Assembly: GCF_000981895.1 (NCBI RefSeq)
Contig: NZ_LATD01000157.1
Coordinates: 1 to 34,166, forward strand
DNA length: 34,166 nucleotides
Direction of reading: 5' to 3'
DNA from: Streptomyces odonnellii
Lineage (GTDB): Bacteria; Actinomycetota; Actinomycetes; Streptomycetales; Streptomycetaceae
Under the pieces are notes generated by a model, which was not told the DNA's origin, did not search any database, and saw nothing but the letters and a program-made list of their open reading frames with translations. Of the stretch, positions 1 to 8,428 are shown piece after piece; within the stretch, counting starts at the first letter, position 1; each line of letters begins with the position of its first letter. The position numbers were made by a program, and so were the translations under genes.

Positions 1-85
1 GTCCGGGTGGCGGAATGGCAGACGCGCTAGCTTGAGGTGCTAGTGCCCTTTATCGGGCGTGGGGGTTCAAGTCCCCCCTCGGACA
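1..85 (+). tRNA. tRNA-Leu (anticodon GAG)
   Basis: A full class II tRNA cloverleaf begins at base 1. The acceptor strand GTCCGGG pairs with CTCGGAC near 78-84. The anticodon stem CTAGC/GCTAG encloses loop TTGAGGT, giving anticodon GAG for leucine CUC/CUU codons. A long variable arm and the T-arm GGTTCAAGTCC follow. CCA is not encoded. The 3' end overlaps the end of the opposite-strand serine recombinase, so this tRNA is the likely attachment site of the adjacent island. Confidence 0.97.
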
Positions 86-1833
86 CGTACTGGTAGCCCA
101 CGGGGTGCCGAAGAGTGCTGGTTGAGATCCATCTCAGCCAGCACCTTTTGTTTCCCGGAGTCGTAGGTGAGAGTGAGCCCGAGCTGACGGTAGATTTCAG
201 CCTTGTCCTCACGCTCGGCCTGGCGTACGACGGCGGCGAGGTTGCCGATGGAGCGGACGAGGCAGGCGATCTCGTCACGTGACATACGGGCGCCCTGATC
301 TTTGGTCACCGTGCGTAGTTCTGCCTCTGCACGGGCGCGGCGGGCTTGGGTCTCGGTGATCCACTGGGTGATGACACTGGGGTCGGCGCCTGCTTCGAGG
401 GCGGCGCGGTGGGTGGCGAGTTTCGCGTCGCATTCGGCGATTGCCGCGCGGGCTCGCTCGATGGTTGCGCGGTCGGAGTCGTGACCGGGGGCGGCAGCGG
501 CTGCCATGAGCTCGATGGTGTCATTGATGCGGTGAGGCAGGAATACCGTGGCGAGCCAGTCGTCGAGCGGGGCGAGGACCCAGGTCTCGCGAAGGTAGAT
601 GTTGCGGGGGTGGTGGATGCGGTTGGCGAGCGCGTACTCGGTGGGGTAGCGGCAGCGGTAGTAGGCCTGGTCGTGTGCCCAGTGTCCCTGCATCTTGCGC
701 CGGCATGCGGCACAGATGACTGCCCCGCGTAGGACGTAGGTGTTACGGGTTCGCCGGACGCCGTGGGCCGGCCCTGTGCGGGTACGGGAGTTCAGGATGT
801 CCTGGGCTCGGGCGAAGGTGTCGTCGTCGATGAGCGGTGTGTGGACGATTTTCTGAGAGATGATCCACTTGTCCTGGGTGTTCCAGCGCATCTTGGTGGT
901 GTGACCGAGGGCGACGTCGTCGATGTCCAGGAGCACTTCGTACTTGCTTTGCCTGTTCCAGATCTGGCGGCCGGTGTAGCGGGGGTTGGTGAGGATGGCA
1001 CGGACGGCGCTCTTGGCCCAGGCGCGGGTGTCGCGGTGGGAGTTGCGGGCCGCGTCGTGGGCGGAGGGGCTGGGGATGCCGTCGCGGGTGAGGCCCTCGG
1101 CGATGGCGAAGAAACCCAGGCCGCGCAGAATTCCCTGAAGATGCGGACCACGATGGGGGCGGTGGCGGGGTCGGGTTCGAGGCCGTAGAGGCGTTTCCCG
1201 TCGGCGGCCTTGGCCGGGTTGGGGTGCGGGCCGAGGTGGACAAGCCGGTAGCCGTATGGCGGCCGACCGCCGAGGTAGCGGCCTTCCATCAGTGCCTGGG
1301 CGGCCATGGCGGCGCGCACGCGCACCTTGATGCGCCCTCGCTCGCCTTTGGACATGCCGCCGAACACGGACATGATCAGGTCGTGCGCCTCGTTGTCGGG
1401 ATCGATGGGGCCGCCCACTTCGGGTACCCACAAGGGCACGCCGTAGTGGACGAAGAGAGGGAAGGTGTTGCCGAACTGGTTTCCGTAGAAGGCGCGTTGG
1501 GGTTCGCCGATCACGACCGCGTCGAAACTGCGGTCCGGTTCGGCGAGAGCGGCCAGCAGGGCCGCTGCGTGGGGGGCGGCGTTTCCAGGGCAGGGCGCGG
1601 CTGTGACCGATATCGAAGTACTCGGTGACGATCTCCCCGCCAGTGGGTTCGACGAGGGCTTGGGCTCTGCTGAGCTGCCACAGCCGGGATGCTTCGGGGT
1701 CCTGGTTGTCCTCGGTGGAGACACGGCCGCTGAAAGCGAATTTCACGGTGGGCCGTGCGGAGATGTTCTCGGCGGGTGGTGCTGGGCGGCCAGGGCGGAG
1801 CCATGGAAGGTGTTGATCACTGATGGTCATCAT
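67..1833 (-). pseudogene. Serine recombinase/integrase, frameshifted twice
   Basis: This is a large serine recombinase that would cut and rejoin the att site of the island. The N-terminal resolvase domain shows SGRVST with the catalytic Ser at about residue 39. The recombinase domain contains GMSKGERGRIKVRVRAAM and GGRPPYGYR. A zinc ribbon (CAACRRKMQ...YYRCR) and a coiled-coil tail follow. These parts lie in different frames. The first switch is in a C6 run at 1571-1576, where one extra C turns KRRPHAA into KRRPPRS. The second is near 1115-1135, between IFREF and GLGFFAIAEG. The start ATG overlaps the upstream stop as ATGA, indicating translational coupling. The last six or seven codons read antisense through the T-arm and acceptor of tRNA-Leu. 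The gene is inactive unless frameshifting or sequence error restores it. Family assignment is secure. Confidence 0.88.
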
Positions 1834-2183
1834 CGTGGACTGTCCGTAGATGGTCGGTGGTCGACCACGGATAGCTCGATAGCGCCCGGAGGGCCAGTCA
1901 GGACGTCAACGCCGGAAACCGCGTCATCCGACGGCTCCGAGGAGACGTGACGGGTGAGGACGCGTAGCAGCGCGGCAGCGGTCGGCACGTTGAGCTCGGG
2001 TGAAGACGGGACCACGACGACACGGAATCCGTCGGGCGGCGTATCGCGGGCAAGGTGCCGGGTCACGCCACGTGCCCGCGAACGCTCTTGAACCTGTTCG
2101 GCGGTCGCCCACTCGGCTGAGGCGTGCGTGCGAGCTGCGGCGCCGTGCCGCTGGTGGCTGCCGGATGGAGACGGGGCGCTCAT
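1830..2183 (-). CDS. Small hypothetical protein coupled to the recombinase
   Basis: This encodes about 117 aa starting MSAPSPSGSH and ending HRPSTDSPR. Its stop overlaps the recombinase start (ATGA), and it begins just after the C5 methyltransferase stop at 2198, so it sits inside the same minus-strand operon. The N-terminal half is Arg/Ala/Ser-rich and polar. The C-terminal half has alternating hydrophobic stretches (FRVVVVPSSPEL, AAALLRVLTRHV, AIELSVVDH) that suggest a small alpha/beta fold. I do not recognise the family. The longer open frame upstream (to 2468) lies over the methyltransferase and is rejected as a start. Its position suggests an accessory role in integration or excision, but that is only inference. 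Confidence 0.5.
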   Translation of the reverse strand: MSAPSPSGSHQRHGAAARTHASAEWATAEQVQERSRARGVTRHLARDTPPDGFRVVVVPSSPELNVPTAAALLRVLTRHVSSEPSDDAVSGVDVLTGPPGAIELSVVDHRPSTDSPR

Positions 2184-2197
2184 CGCCCGCCTCTTGT

Positions 2198-3262
2198 TCA
2201 GGTACCGCGCTGCCGAGGTGAGCTGCATTCGGGAAGCAGGAGGTTCATCGCGTGCGTGGCTTGCTGCGGAACGACGCTGTTGCCGAGCAGGCGGAGCTGG
2301 GCGGCGCGGGAGACCCCGTCGTTCTCGGTGACCCAGCCTTCGGGAAGGCCCATCATCCATTCGACGAGTCCGGCGGAAAGCCGGCGTGTGCCGGGCTGGG
2401 TGGGCATGGGCGCGGCACGGTTGGTCACGTGCTCCCATCGGCGGATGGCTGGCAGGTAGTGCCCCCACCAGTGGGCAGGTGAGTGACAGCCGTCCGCAGG
2501 TTCATGCCGCCTTCGCGTTTCGGGGTCGTGCCCACACCGCCCTTCCCGTCCGACAAGGTCGGGGTGGGCAGCAGGCACTCGTTCTCGTCCCGTGCCGTGT
2601 CCGTGGCCCGCGTACAGGCAGCGAGCGTCGCCGCAGTGGAGGCGAGGGTGGGGCTGCCGTCGCCGTGGCATTGGTTCGGTGAGCCTTTGGCACCGTCGCT
2701 GGCCCTGGGCGTGGGCAGGAGGTGTTCGACTTCGTCGGCCAGGGTGGGGCCGTGCCCTCCTGCCCGCCGCCTGTCGGGGTGCTGGGAGCCCCCGTTGGTT
2801 CCGAGGTTGGCTGTCGGTGTCTTGAACAGCGGCTGGTCGTGCAGGTGTTGCGGGCCAGGCGATGAGGAATACGCGTTCTCGGCGGTGTGGGGCTCCGATG
2901 TCAGAGGCGCGTAGGCATGTCCAGTTCGTGTCATACCCGAGGTCGGCCAGGTCTGCGAGTAGCACGCCCAGTGCCCGCATACAGGGTGGAGCGGGTGGGC
3001 TTCCCATGCACTGCGGGCAGGGTTCCATGTGGCGAAGGGGGTGGGTTCCGGCTCGGGTGGAGAGCAGGCCGCGGACATTCTCGATCACCACCAGACAGGG
3101 GCTGAGCGCTTCGATGGCGCTGGCGATGTGGTGCCACAGGCCGGAGCGGGAGCCGGGAGCGAGCCCGGTGCGCCGGCCGGCGACGGAGAGGTCCTGGCAG
3201 GGGAATCCTGCCGTGAGCACGCATACGGGTTCGGCCTGTTGCCACTCAACTGCGCGTAGGTC
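2198..3262 (-). pseudogene. C5-cytosine DNA methyltransferase, N-terminally truncated and frameshifted
   Basis: A Dcm-like enzyme would methylate C5 of cytosine using AdoMet. Visible motifs are the catalytic PCQ loop (AGFPCQDLSVAG), ENVRG (motif VI), PHRRERVF (motif VIII) and RLLGNSVVPQQA (motif X). The AdoMet-binding motif I that should precede them by about 70 residues is absent. Reading upstream of the first ATG gives PNLGDLRAVEWQQAEPV, family-like sequence that runs directly into the 3' end of the N4 methyltransferase. The middle, including LFKTPTANLG, LLPTPRASDG and LLPTPTLSDGKGG, lies in another frame. The shifts are near 2825-2855 and 2468-2475. With motif I lost it should be inactive even if the shifts are sequencing errors. 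Confidence 0.8.
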
Positions 3263-4127
3263 TCCCAGGTTCGGGCTGCGTGAAGATCAGCACGTCCTCG
3301 TGCTGGATCACAGAGAGCGGGATGCCCAGGCGGCGTGCGTGGCGGACGTTCTTCATCTGGAAGAACGATGGCCGGGCGACGAGCTGGCTGTCGCGGATGC
3401 CGGCGAGGAGTGCGACGCAGCGTTCGGCGGGAACCAGTCCGGCGGCTTGGCCTGCGGCGAGGACGGCGGAGGGCAGGTCGATGAGTTCGCCGCGTTCGCG
3501 CCAGGGGCGGGTGGTGACGACCACGGTGCCGCCGGGGCGCAGGACGCGGCGGCACTGGGTGAGGATCTCGGTGAAGGCTTCCAGGAGCCGGTCGGTGGAG
3601 GCATGGGCGAGGTTGGCCGGGTCGCGGCTGTAGCGGAAGTCCCTCTTGACCAAACCGCGTTCGCCGGTCTCCCGGGTGGAGCGGAGATGGCCGTGCACCG
3701 AGTTTCCGTAGGGCGGTGAGGTGACCACCAAGTCCACCGCGCCATGGAACACCGCAGGAACGAGGCTGGTGAGGTGGCGGGCGTCGCCGCAGAGGACCGT
3801 GCCGGTAACTGCACCCGGATCCTGGTTAGCGCATCTGGCGTTGAGAGCGGCGAGTCTGGCCCCCTGGGGTTCGTATTCGATGCCGAGTGCGTTGCGGCCG
3901 AGGCGGATGGCCTCGACGAGTGTGGTCCCGATACCGCACATCGGGTCGAGGACCAGATCGCGGGGGCGGGTGTAGACGCGGATCGCGTGCGCGGCCAGGT
4001 TCGGCAGCATCTTGGCGGAGTGGGCGGCCGAGCCGGGCACGTAGCGGCCGTTGCGCTGCACGCGGGCGCAGGTGGAGGCGGTGTTCCACACCGAGATCAG
4101 CGAGGGCACGGTGAACTCCTGCGGCAT
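3246..4127 (-). CDS. Beta-type site-specific DNA methyltransferase (N4-cytosine/N6-adenine)
   Basis: This 293-aa AdoMet-dependent DNA methylase modifies an exocyclic amino group. AdoMet motif I is LDPMCGIGTTLVEA (about residues 60-73). An acidic GIEYEP segment lies near residue 82. The catalytic motif is TSPPYG at residues 136-141. A PGGTVVVTTRP segment follows the catalytic domain, as is usual in the family. The frame is intact, with ATG at 4127 directly abutting the TGA of the upstream gene, so the two are probably coupled. The last residues (QPEPGRPTRS) overlap sequence belonging to the broken C5 methyltransferase, so the extreme C-terminus may have been altered by a deletion. No restriction endonuclease is visible nearby. 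Target specificity cannot be read from the sequence. Confidence 0.85.
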   Translation of the reverse strand: MPQEFTVPSLISVWNTASTCARVQRNGRYVPGSAAHSAKMLPNLAAHAIRVYTRPRDLVLDPMCGIGTTLVEAIRLGRNALGIEYEPQGARLAALNARCANQDPGAVTGTVLCGDARHLTSLVPAVFHGAVDLVVTSPPYGNSVHGHLRSTRETGERGLVKRDFRYSRDPANLAHASTDRLLEAFTEILTQCRRVLRPGGTVVVTTRPWRERGELIDLPSAVLAAGQAAGLVPAERCVALLAGIRDSQLVARPSFFQMKNVRHARRLGIPLSVIQHEDVLIFTQPEPGRPTRS

Positions 4128-4787
4128 TCAGGCGTGGTGAATCGCGGACAGGACGACCAGATCGCTGTGCGTGACCCCCGGGCTGGCATCGGCAGGCGGG
4201 TCGGGTACGAGCTGGTCCTCGACAGCGTGGGCGTGGGTGATGACGATGTGCTGGAGGTAACGGAAGCCCGCAGTACGTGCGGCGGCCACAAGTGAGCCGA
4301 GCGGGTCGGTAAACCCCCTGGTGTCGCGGCGCTGGCGGGTGGCGAGCAGGAGCAGACCACCAGCGGGCAGGAGACGGTGCGCGCGGTAGAAGAAGCCGGG
4401 CCATCCGTCCTCCATCGCCCCGGGCATTTCGTTCACAGCCGACGCCAGGGGGCCCTCGGGCAGGGTGTCTGGCTGGAGTTCGGCGAGCAGTACCGGTGTC
4501 CCGCTGGGTGTGTCCTCGGGGTTGCCGGTGTAGGTGGTGCAGCGGGAACGGGCGTCCATGCCGGGTGCGGCGTCCCGGATGGAGACCTTGAGCAGGGGCG
4601 AGGGCAGGCGGCCTGGGCGGCGGGTGAACTCGGTACGGATCTTCTCGATGGCCCAGTCCGGCAGCACGCGGCCAGGAGCGGGCGCGGCGTTGGGTTGGTC
4701 GGGGGCGGGGAGCCAGATGGAGGTCGGCAGAGGAGAGACGGAACGGGTACGAGCGGTGCTTCGACCGCGAGACGGTGTGGCGGGCAT
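4128..4787 (-). CDS. Methyltransferase-like partner protein lacking motif I
   Basis: This encodes about 219 aa and stops immediately before the ATG of the N4 methyltransferase. Its C-terminal half has the same order of elements as that enzyme: FFYRAHRLLPAGGLLLLATRQRR corresponds to its PGGTVVVTTRP region, GSLVAAARTAGFRYLQHI to its AGQAAGLVPAERC region, and HSDLVVLSA to its HEDVLIFT terminus. I see neither an AdoMet-binding DPxxGxG motif nor SPPY. It therefore looks like a degenerate, probably inactive methyltransferase subunit acting as partner or specificity factor. That role is inferred. The start at 4787 is uncertain: the frame stays open to 5096 but lacks a clear ribosome-binding site, and its N-terminus is Pro/Arg/Ser-rich and probably disordered. 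Confidence 0.6.
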   Translation of the reverse strand: MPATPSRGRSTARTRSVSPLPTSIWLPAPDQPNAAPAPGRVLPDWAIEKIRTEFTRRPGRLPSPLLKVSIRDAAPGMDARSRCTTYTGNPEDTPSGTPVLLAELQPDTLPEGPLASAVNEMPGAMEDGWPGFFYRAHRLLPAGGLLLLATRQRRDTRGFTDPLGSLVAAARTAGFRYLQHIVITHAHAVEDQLVPDPPADASPGVTHSDLVVLSAIHHA

Positions 4788-5123
4788 CGGCAGGGCGCCG
4801 GGGGAGCGGGGACCGGATCCGTCTCGTGCTGACGAGAAGTAATAGAGAAGCAACCGGACCGGATTGTCATCGCCTCCCAGGGTGTTCGAACCCCCGATGT
4901 GCGGGAGATTGCGTGGGCAGGTGCGGCCTGAACTCGGGAGTTGGGCTCCTTCGTCCAGGTCATCCGGTTGACGGGCCAGAGGTGAGCCACTCGCGAGCCA
5001 GTGCCGAGCCACCTTGCGGCGGTGTTCTGGGCCAGAGCAGGCGCGAGGAAATTGCTCTGTGTTCGAACCGCCGTAATGGTTGCCGGGGCACACCAAGGAG
5101 CGTGCCCGGTACCATCGTGGGTT
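4788..5123. other. Intergenic region with two GTGTTCGAACC repeats
   Basis: The 336 bases between the methyltransferase-like gene and the small membrane protein show no convincing gene. They contain two direct copies of an 11-bp sequence at 4882-4892 and 5059-5069. Each has the palindromic core GTTCGAAC and each is followed by a C-rich segment. The promoter of the methyltransferase operon should lie here. Confidence 0.45.
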
Positions 5124-5333
5124 TCATAGCGCTGTGTTGACGAAGGTCAGCAGCGCCAGGGACAAGGTGGCACTGCCCGCGAACGCCAAGCCTCCGCGGA
5201 GCAGGGCCGCGGGGTAGGTGGCTCCGTCAATGCGGGCGAGCAGGCCGGCCGCGGCGCCTACGAGTGCGCAGAACAGGGCGACGACAGCCAGGAGCAAGGC
5301 CAGAAGCGCCAGGTGAGCGGATGAAGTGTTCAT
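5124..5333 (-). CDS. Small two-helix membrane protein
   Basis: This is a 69-aa protein starting MNTSSAHLALLAL. Two hydrophobic segments span about residues 7-29 and 47-68. Between them is a short loop (LLARIDGATYPAALLRGG) with Arg, Asp and a Tyr-Pro pair. The ATG is preceded by an AAAAGGC ribosome-binding site; the frame is open further upstream but without one. It is divergent from the HTH-NACHT-LRR gene with 119 bp between starts, so the two may share a control region. Similar tiny membrane proteins are common in Streptomyces and have no assigned function. A role as membrane effector or partner of the NACHT protein is speculation from position alone. Confidence 0.65.
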   Translation of the reverse strand: MNTSSAHLALLALLLAVVALFCALVGAAAGLLARIDGATYPAALLRGGLAFAGSATLSLALLTFVNTAL

Positions 5334-5452
5334 GCCTTTTCCCGAGTGGTGGGTGACGGTGGTTCGATGAATTTCGCGGGTTTGGCGTTCAACGGGGTTC
5401 AGGCCGAACAAAGATGGATGAAGACGGTCACCCGAGGGCGGAGAGGCGGAAC
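5334..5452. promoter_or_regulatory. Divergent promoter region of NACHT and membrane protein genes
   Basis: This 119-bp spacer separates two divergent starts and must hold both promoters. It contains GTTCAACGG followed by GTTCAGGCCGAAC, in which GTTC/GAAC form a 4-bp inverted repeat around AGGCC, just upstream of the NACHT start. This is a weak candidate site for self-control by the NACHT protein's own HTH. No clear -10/-35 pair is visible. Confidence 0.35.
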
Positions 5453-8428
5453 ATGGGGGACGCGAACAGCGATCCGTTGGCGGAGCTGGCGCAGCGTTTG
5501 CGGAGGCTCAGGGCGCAGCGGGGTTTGCAGGTAGGCGGGTTGCAGCAACGGACTGGACTGGGGCGGACAACGGTCAGCCAGGCGCTGAGCGGTCACACGC
5601 TGCCGTCCGAAGCCACATTGGTGGCACTGGCGAAGGCGTTACGTACGGACGTGGAGCCGTTGCTCGCCTTACGCCAGGCCGCGTACGCCTCAGACGCTCC
5701 TTCGGGATCTCCGCAGAAGGCCCAGCGTAGGTCGGTGCGACCGGCTGTGCAGCGCTCGTTCGAGGACCGGTACCGCAGTTACGTGGTGGAGCGGCATTCT
5801 CAACTGACGGTCGTGGGGCTGGATCTGAGCCAGCCGGAGCGGGCGAGCTGGCCGCTTGACGCCGCGTACCTGAGTCTGGAGCTGTCACAGCGGCCGGAGA
5901 ATTGGCCCGGAACCGACGAGGAAGCGGACCGGCCGACTCTCGTGGTAAAGCGCGCTGAGCACGCGCTGGCCAACTGCCGCCGGGTACTTCTCCGAGGGCT
6001 TGCCGGGAGTGGGAAGACGACGCTACTGCAGTGGCTGGCCGTGGCCACGGCGCGCGATGAGCTGCCAAAAGAACTGGCCGACTGGCAAGGACGGATACCG
6101 TTCGTCCTGCCACTGCGGACTCTCGTGAGACGTGGGCCTCTTCCGGAGCCTCATGAATTCCTGACCGCGGTCGGGACGCCACTAGCTAGCTCGCAGCCTG
6201 ACGGTTGGGCCGATGGTGCCCTCTCTCGCGGCGAAGCACTCGTTCTGGTTGACGGGATCGACGAGGTCCCCCAGGAGCAGCGGAGCGCCACGCGGGACTG
6301 GCTTGAGCGGCTCTTGGCCGCATATACGGAGGCGCGTTTCGTGGTCACCACGCGGCCTTCAGCCGTTCCCGAAGGCTGGCTCGCCTCCTCGCGATTCACC
6401 GAATTGTCGGTACGGCCCATGAGCGCCACCGACACGGGGCTGTTCGTCGGGCGGTGGCATACTGCCGCCCGGCACAGCGCGGCGACCGATGCCGAACGCT
6501 CACACTTGGACGGTCTCGAAGCAACGCTCCGGGTGACGGTACGCGCTCAGCGTGACCTGGCGCAGTTGTCCAGCACACCGCTGATGTGTGCGCTGATCTG
6601 TGCGCTGCACCGGGACCGCCGCGGGCATCTGCCCCACAGCCGTATGGAGCTCTACGAGGCCGCACTGTCAATGCTGCTGGTCCGACGTGACCGCGAGCGC
6701 AGTATCGACCTGCCGGAGGGCATTCAGCTCACCGAGCACCAGAGCGTTCAACTTCTCCAGCGTCTGGCCTACTGGCTCATCCGCAACCGTCAGACCGAGA
6801 TGGACCGTGCCACCACGCTGGCCTTGGTCGACGGCGCGCTGCCGGCTATGCAGGCGGTGGCCGAGCAAGGTACCGCCGAGCAGGTCCTGGCGCACCTGGT
6901 CAGCCGCAGCGGGCTCCTGCGTCAGCCCACGATGGACACCATCGACTTCGTGCACCGCACTTTTCAGGACTACCTTGGAGCCAAGGCGGCCGTTGAAGCC
7001 CACGATTTTCCGCTATTGATTAACAATGCTCACGACGACCAGTGGGAGGACGTCATACGCATGGGCGTCGCCCACGCCCGGCCACTTGAGAGCGCTGACC
7101 TGCTACGCCGCCTCGTCGAACGCGGTGACGTCGAGGGCGAATATCGGGCCAGACTCCACCTGTTGGCAACAGCCAGCCTGCACTACGCCACCGAAATCGA
7201 GCCCGATGCCCGCAGTTTGGTTGAGGAACGTGCGCGCGCCCTCATGCCTCCCCGCTCCGATGAGGAAGCGGACGCACTTGCCGCGCTGGGACCGGGCATT
7301 CTCGACTTACTACCAGGGCCCCAGGGTCTGGAAGACGATGAAGTGGACGCTGTCGTCATGACTGCCGCCGCCATCGGCGGCGACCAGGCTTACGCCTTCC
7401 TTCAGCACTTCGTAGAGTCCTCGCCTTCCTTCTCGGCAACCCACGAACTGGTCCAGGCCTGGGAGCACTTCGATGCCTACCAGTACGCACAAGACATCCT
7501 GCTCCCCGTCAGAGACCATCTGCATTGGGAGGTAAAGACTGACGATCAGCGCAACGCATTGCGTATCCTGAAGCCCGTCACCAGCGTCACGTTCGAAGAA
7601 GCGTTTACCGAAGACGAGATCATTGAGCACCTCTCACCCAGGCAAACTAAAAGATTAGAGATCTATACTGGTCAGTTGCTCAGGAATTTAAAATTCATTC
7701 GCGAACTCGGCGCCTTGGAAGAGCTCACCCTTGCCGGATGCAATCACCTTAGACACCTTGAGGACCTTGCAGGTCTTCCGTTAACCGATCTGAGTCTGCT
7801 CGACTTTCCAGAAGAATTTTCGTTTGACGCCCTAAATTCCCTGCCCGCCCTCACGGAACTCACGCTCCATACTCGCTTGCCGTGGGAAAGTTTGGCGGGG
7901 TTGCCGGCGCCGGACAATCTTACTTCGCTGACCTTGGGCACCAAGGCCGAAACATCACTAGCCGGCATCTCAGGGCTGCAGCAGCTAAGGGAACTGGTAA
8001 TCCATTCCGTGCCTGAATCTGCAGAGTGGCAGGAAATTTCAACGCTTCCACGCCTGGCGGAACTATGTGTTTCGAAATACAATCTCGCCAGGGCTGTCCC
8101 CATGGATAGCATTACTTATCTCCGACTGATTCCCCTACATTCAGACATGCAATTAGATTTAGTTCCTCGGTTCTTCCCTAACCTTGAAAGAATCTTCATC
8201 AACTGTCACGCGCAACTGGGAAACGTTACTGACATCGCCCCGCTGAGCGAAATCGACGGGCTGCGGATCTCTTTGAGCTATGTGGGCCGCGTCGCTGGCC
8301 TAGAGAATTTCAGCCCAGATAAAGTTAGCCTGCACCCACGTCCACGGACAGCAAGCCTTTCCGAAATCAGTCAAGCCGCTGGACAATGTTCACTGCCGCA
8401 AGGCCATCATCTTCGCTGTCGACCATAA
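5453..8428 (+). CDS. HTH-NACHT-LRR STAND NTPase (bacterial NLR-like, defence candidate)
   Basis: This 991-aa protein has an XRE-type helix-turn-helix at about residues 8-70 (LRAQRGLQVGGLQQRTGL, TTVSQALSGHTLP). A NACHT NTPase follows, with Walker A GLAGSGKTT at 182-190, Walker B LVLVDGIDE near 263-271 and sensor segment VVTTRPS. A helical region with FVHRTFQDYLGAKA comes next, the conserved element after the NACHT core. From about residue 745 onward, short leucine-rich repeats occur (LEELTLAGC, LTDLSLLDF, LTELTLHT, LTSLTLGT). Bacterial NACHT proteins are known antiphage sensors that oligomerise on ligand binding; here HTH would be the N-terminal module and LRR the sensor. ATG 5453 is chosen over 5414 because GGAGAGGCGG precedes it. 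The final 20 or so residues are read out of frame through a transporter gene remnant, so the original C-terminus may be lost. Confidence 0.85.
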   Translation: MGDANSDPLAELAQRLRRLRAQRGLQVGGLQQRTGLGRTTVSQALSGHTLPSEATLVALAKALRTDVEPLLALRQAAYASDAPSGSPQKAQRRSVRPAVQRSFEDRYRSYVVERHSQLTVVGLDLSQPERASWPLDAAYLSLELSQRPENWPGTDEEADRPTLVVKRAEHALANCRRVLLRGLAGSGKTTLLQWLAVATARDELPKELADWQGRIPFVLPLRTLVRRGPLPEPHEFLTAVGTPLASSQPDGWADGALSRGEALVLVDGIDEVPQEQRSATRDWLERLLAAYTEARFVVTTRPSAVPEGWLASSRFTELSVRPMSATDTGLFVGRWHTAARHSAATDAERSHLDGLEATLRVTVRAQRDLAQLSSTPLMCALICALHRDRRGHLPHSRMELYEAALSMLLVRRDRERSIDLPEGIQLTEHQSVQLLQRLAYWLIRNRQTEMDRATTLALVDGALPAMQAVAEQGTAEQVLAHLVSRSGLLRQPTMDTIDFVHRTFQDYLGAKAAVEAHDFPLLINNAHDDQWEDVIRMGVAHARPLESADLLRRLVERGDVEGEYRARLHLLATASLHYATEIEPDARSLVEERARALMPPRSDEEADALAALGPGILDLLPGPQGLEDDEVDAVVMTAAAIGGDQAYAFLQHFVESSPSFSATHELVQAWEHFDAYQYAQDILLPVRDHLHWEVKTDDQRNALRILKPVTSVTFEEAFTEDEIIEHLSPRQTKRLEIYTGQLLRNLKFIRELGALEELTLAGCNHLRHLEDLAGLPLTDLSLLDFPEEFSFDALNSLPALTELTLHTRLPWESLAGLPAPDNLTSLTLGTKAETSLAGISGLQQLRELVIHSVPESAEWQEISTLPRLAELCVSKYNLARAVPMDSITYLRLIPLHSDMQLDLVPRFFPNLERIFINCHAQLGNVTDIAPLSEIDGLRISLSYVGRVAGLENFSPDKVSLHPRPRTASLSEISQAAGQCSLPQGHHLRCRP

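Noticed and set aside
27..278. Minus-strand ORF of 83 codons reading through the tRNA
   Set aside because: It contains the SEGGLEPPRP-type peptide that results from translating the antisense of tRNA genes; it lies over the recombinase in another frame.
2198..4127. Restriction-modification system
   Set aside because: No endonuclease gene is visible beside the methyltransferases.
5088..5411. Longer N-terminal extensions of the small membrane protein and of the methyltransferase-like protein
   Set aside because: Open frames continue upstream, but ribosome-binding sites and codon use support the shorter starts.
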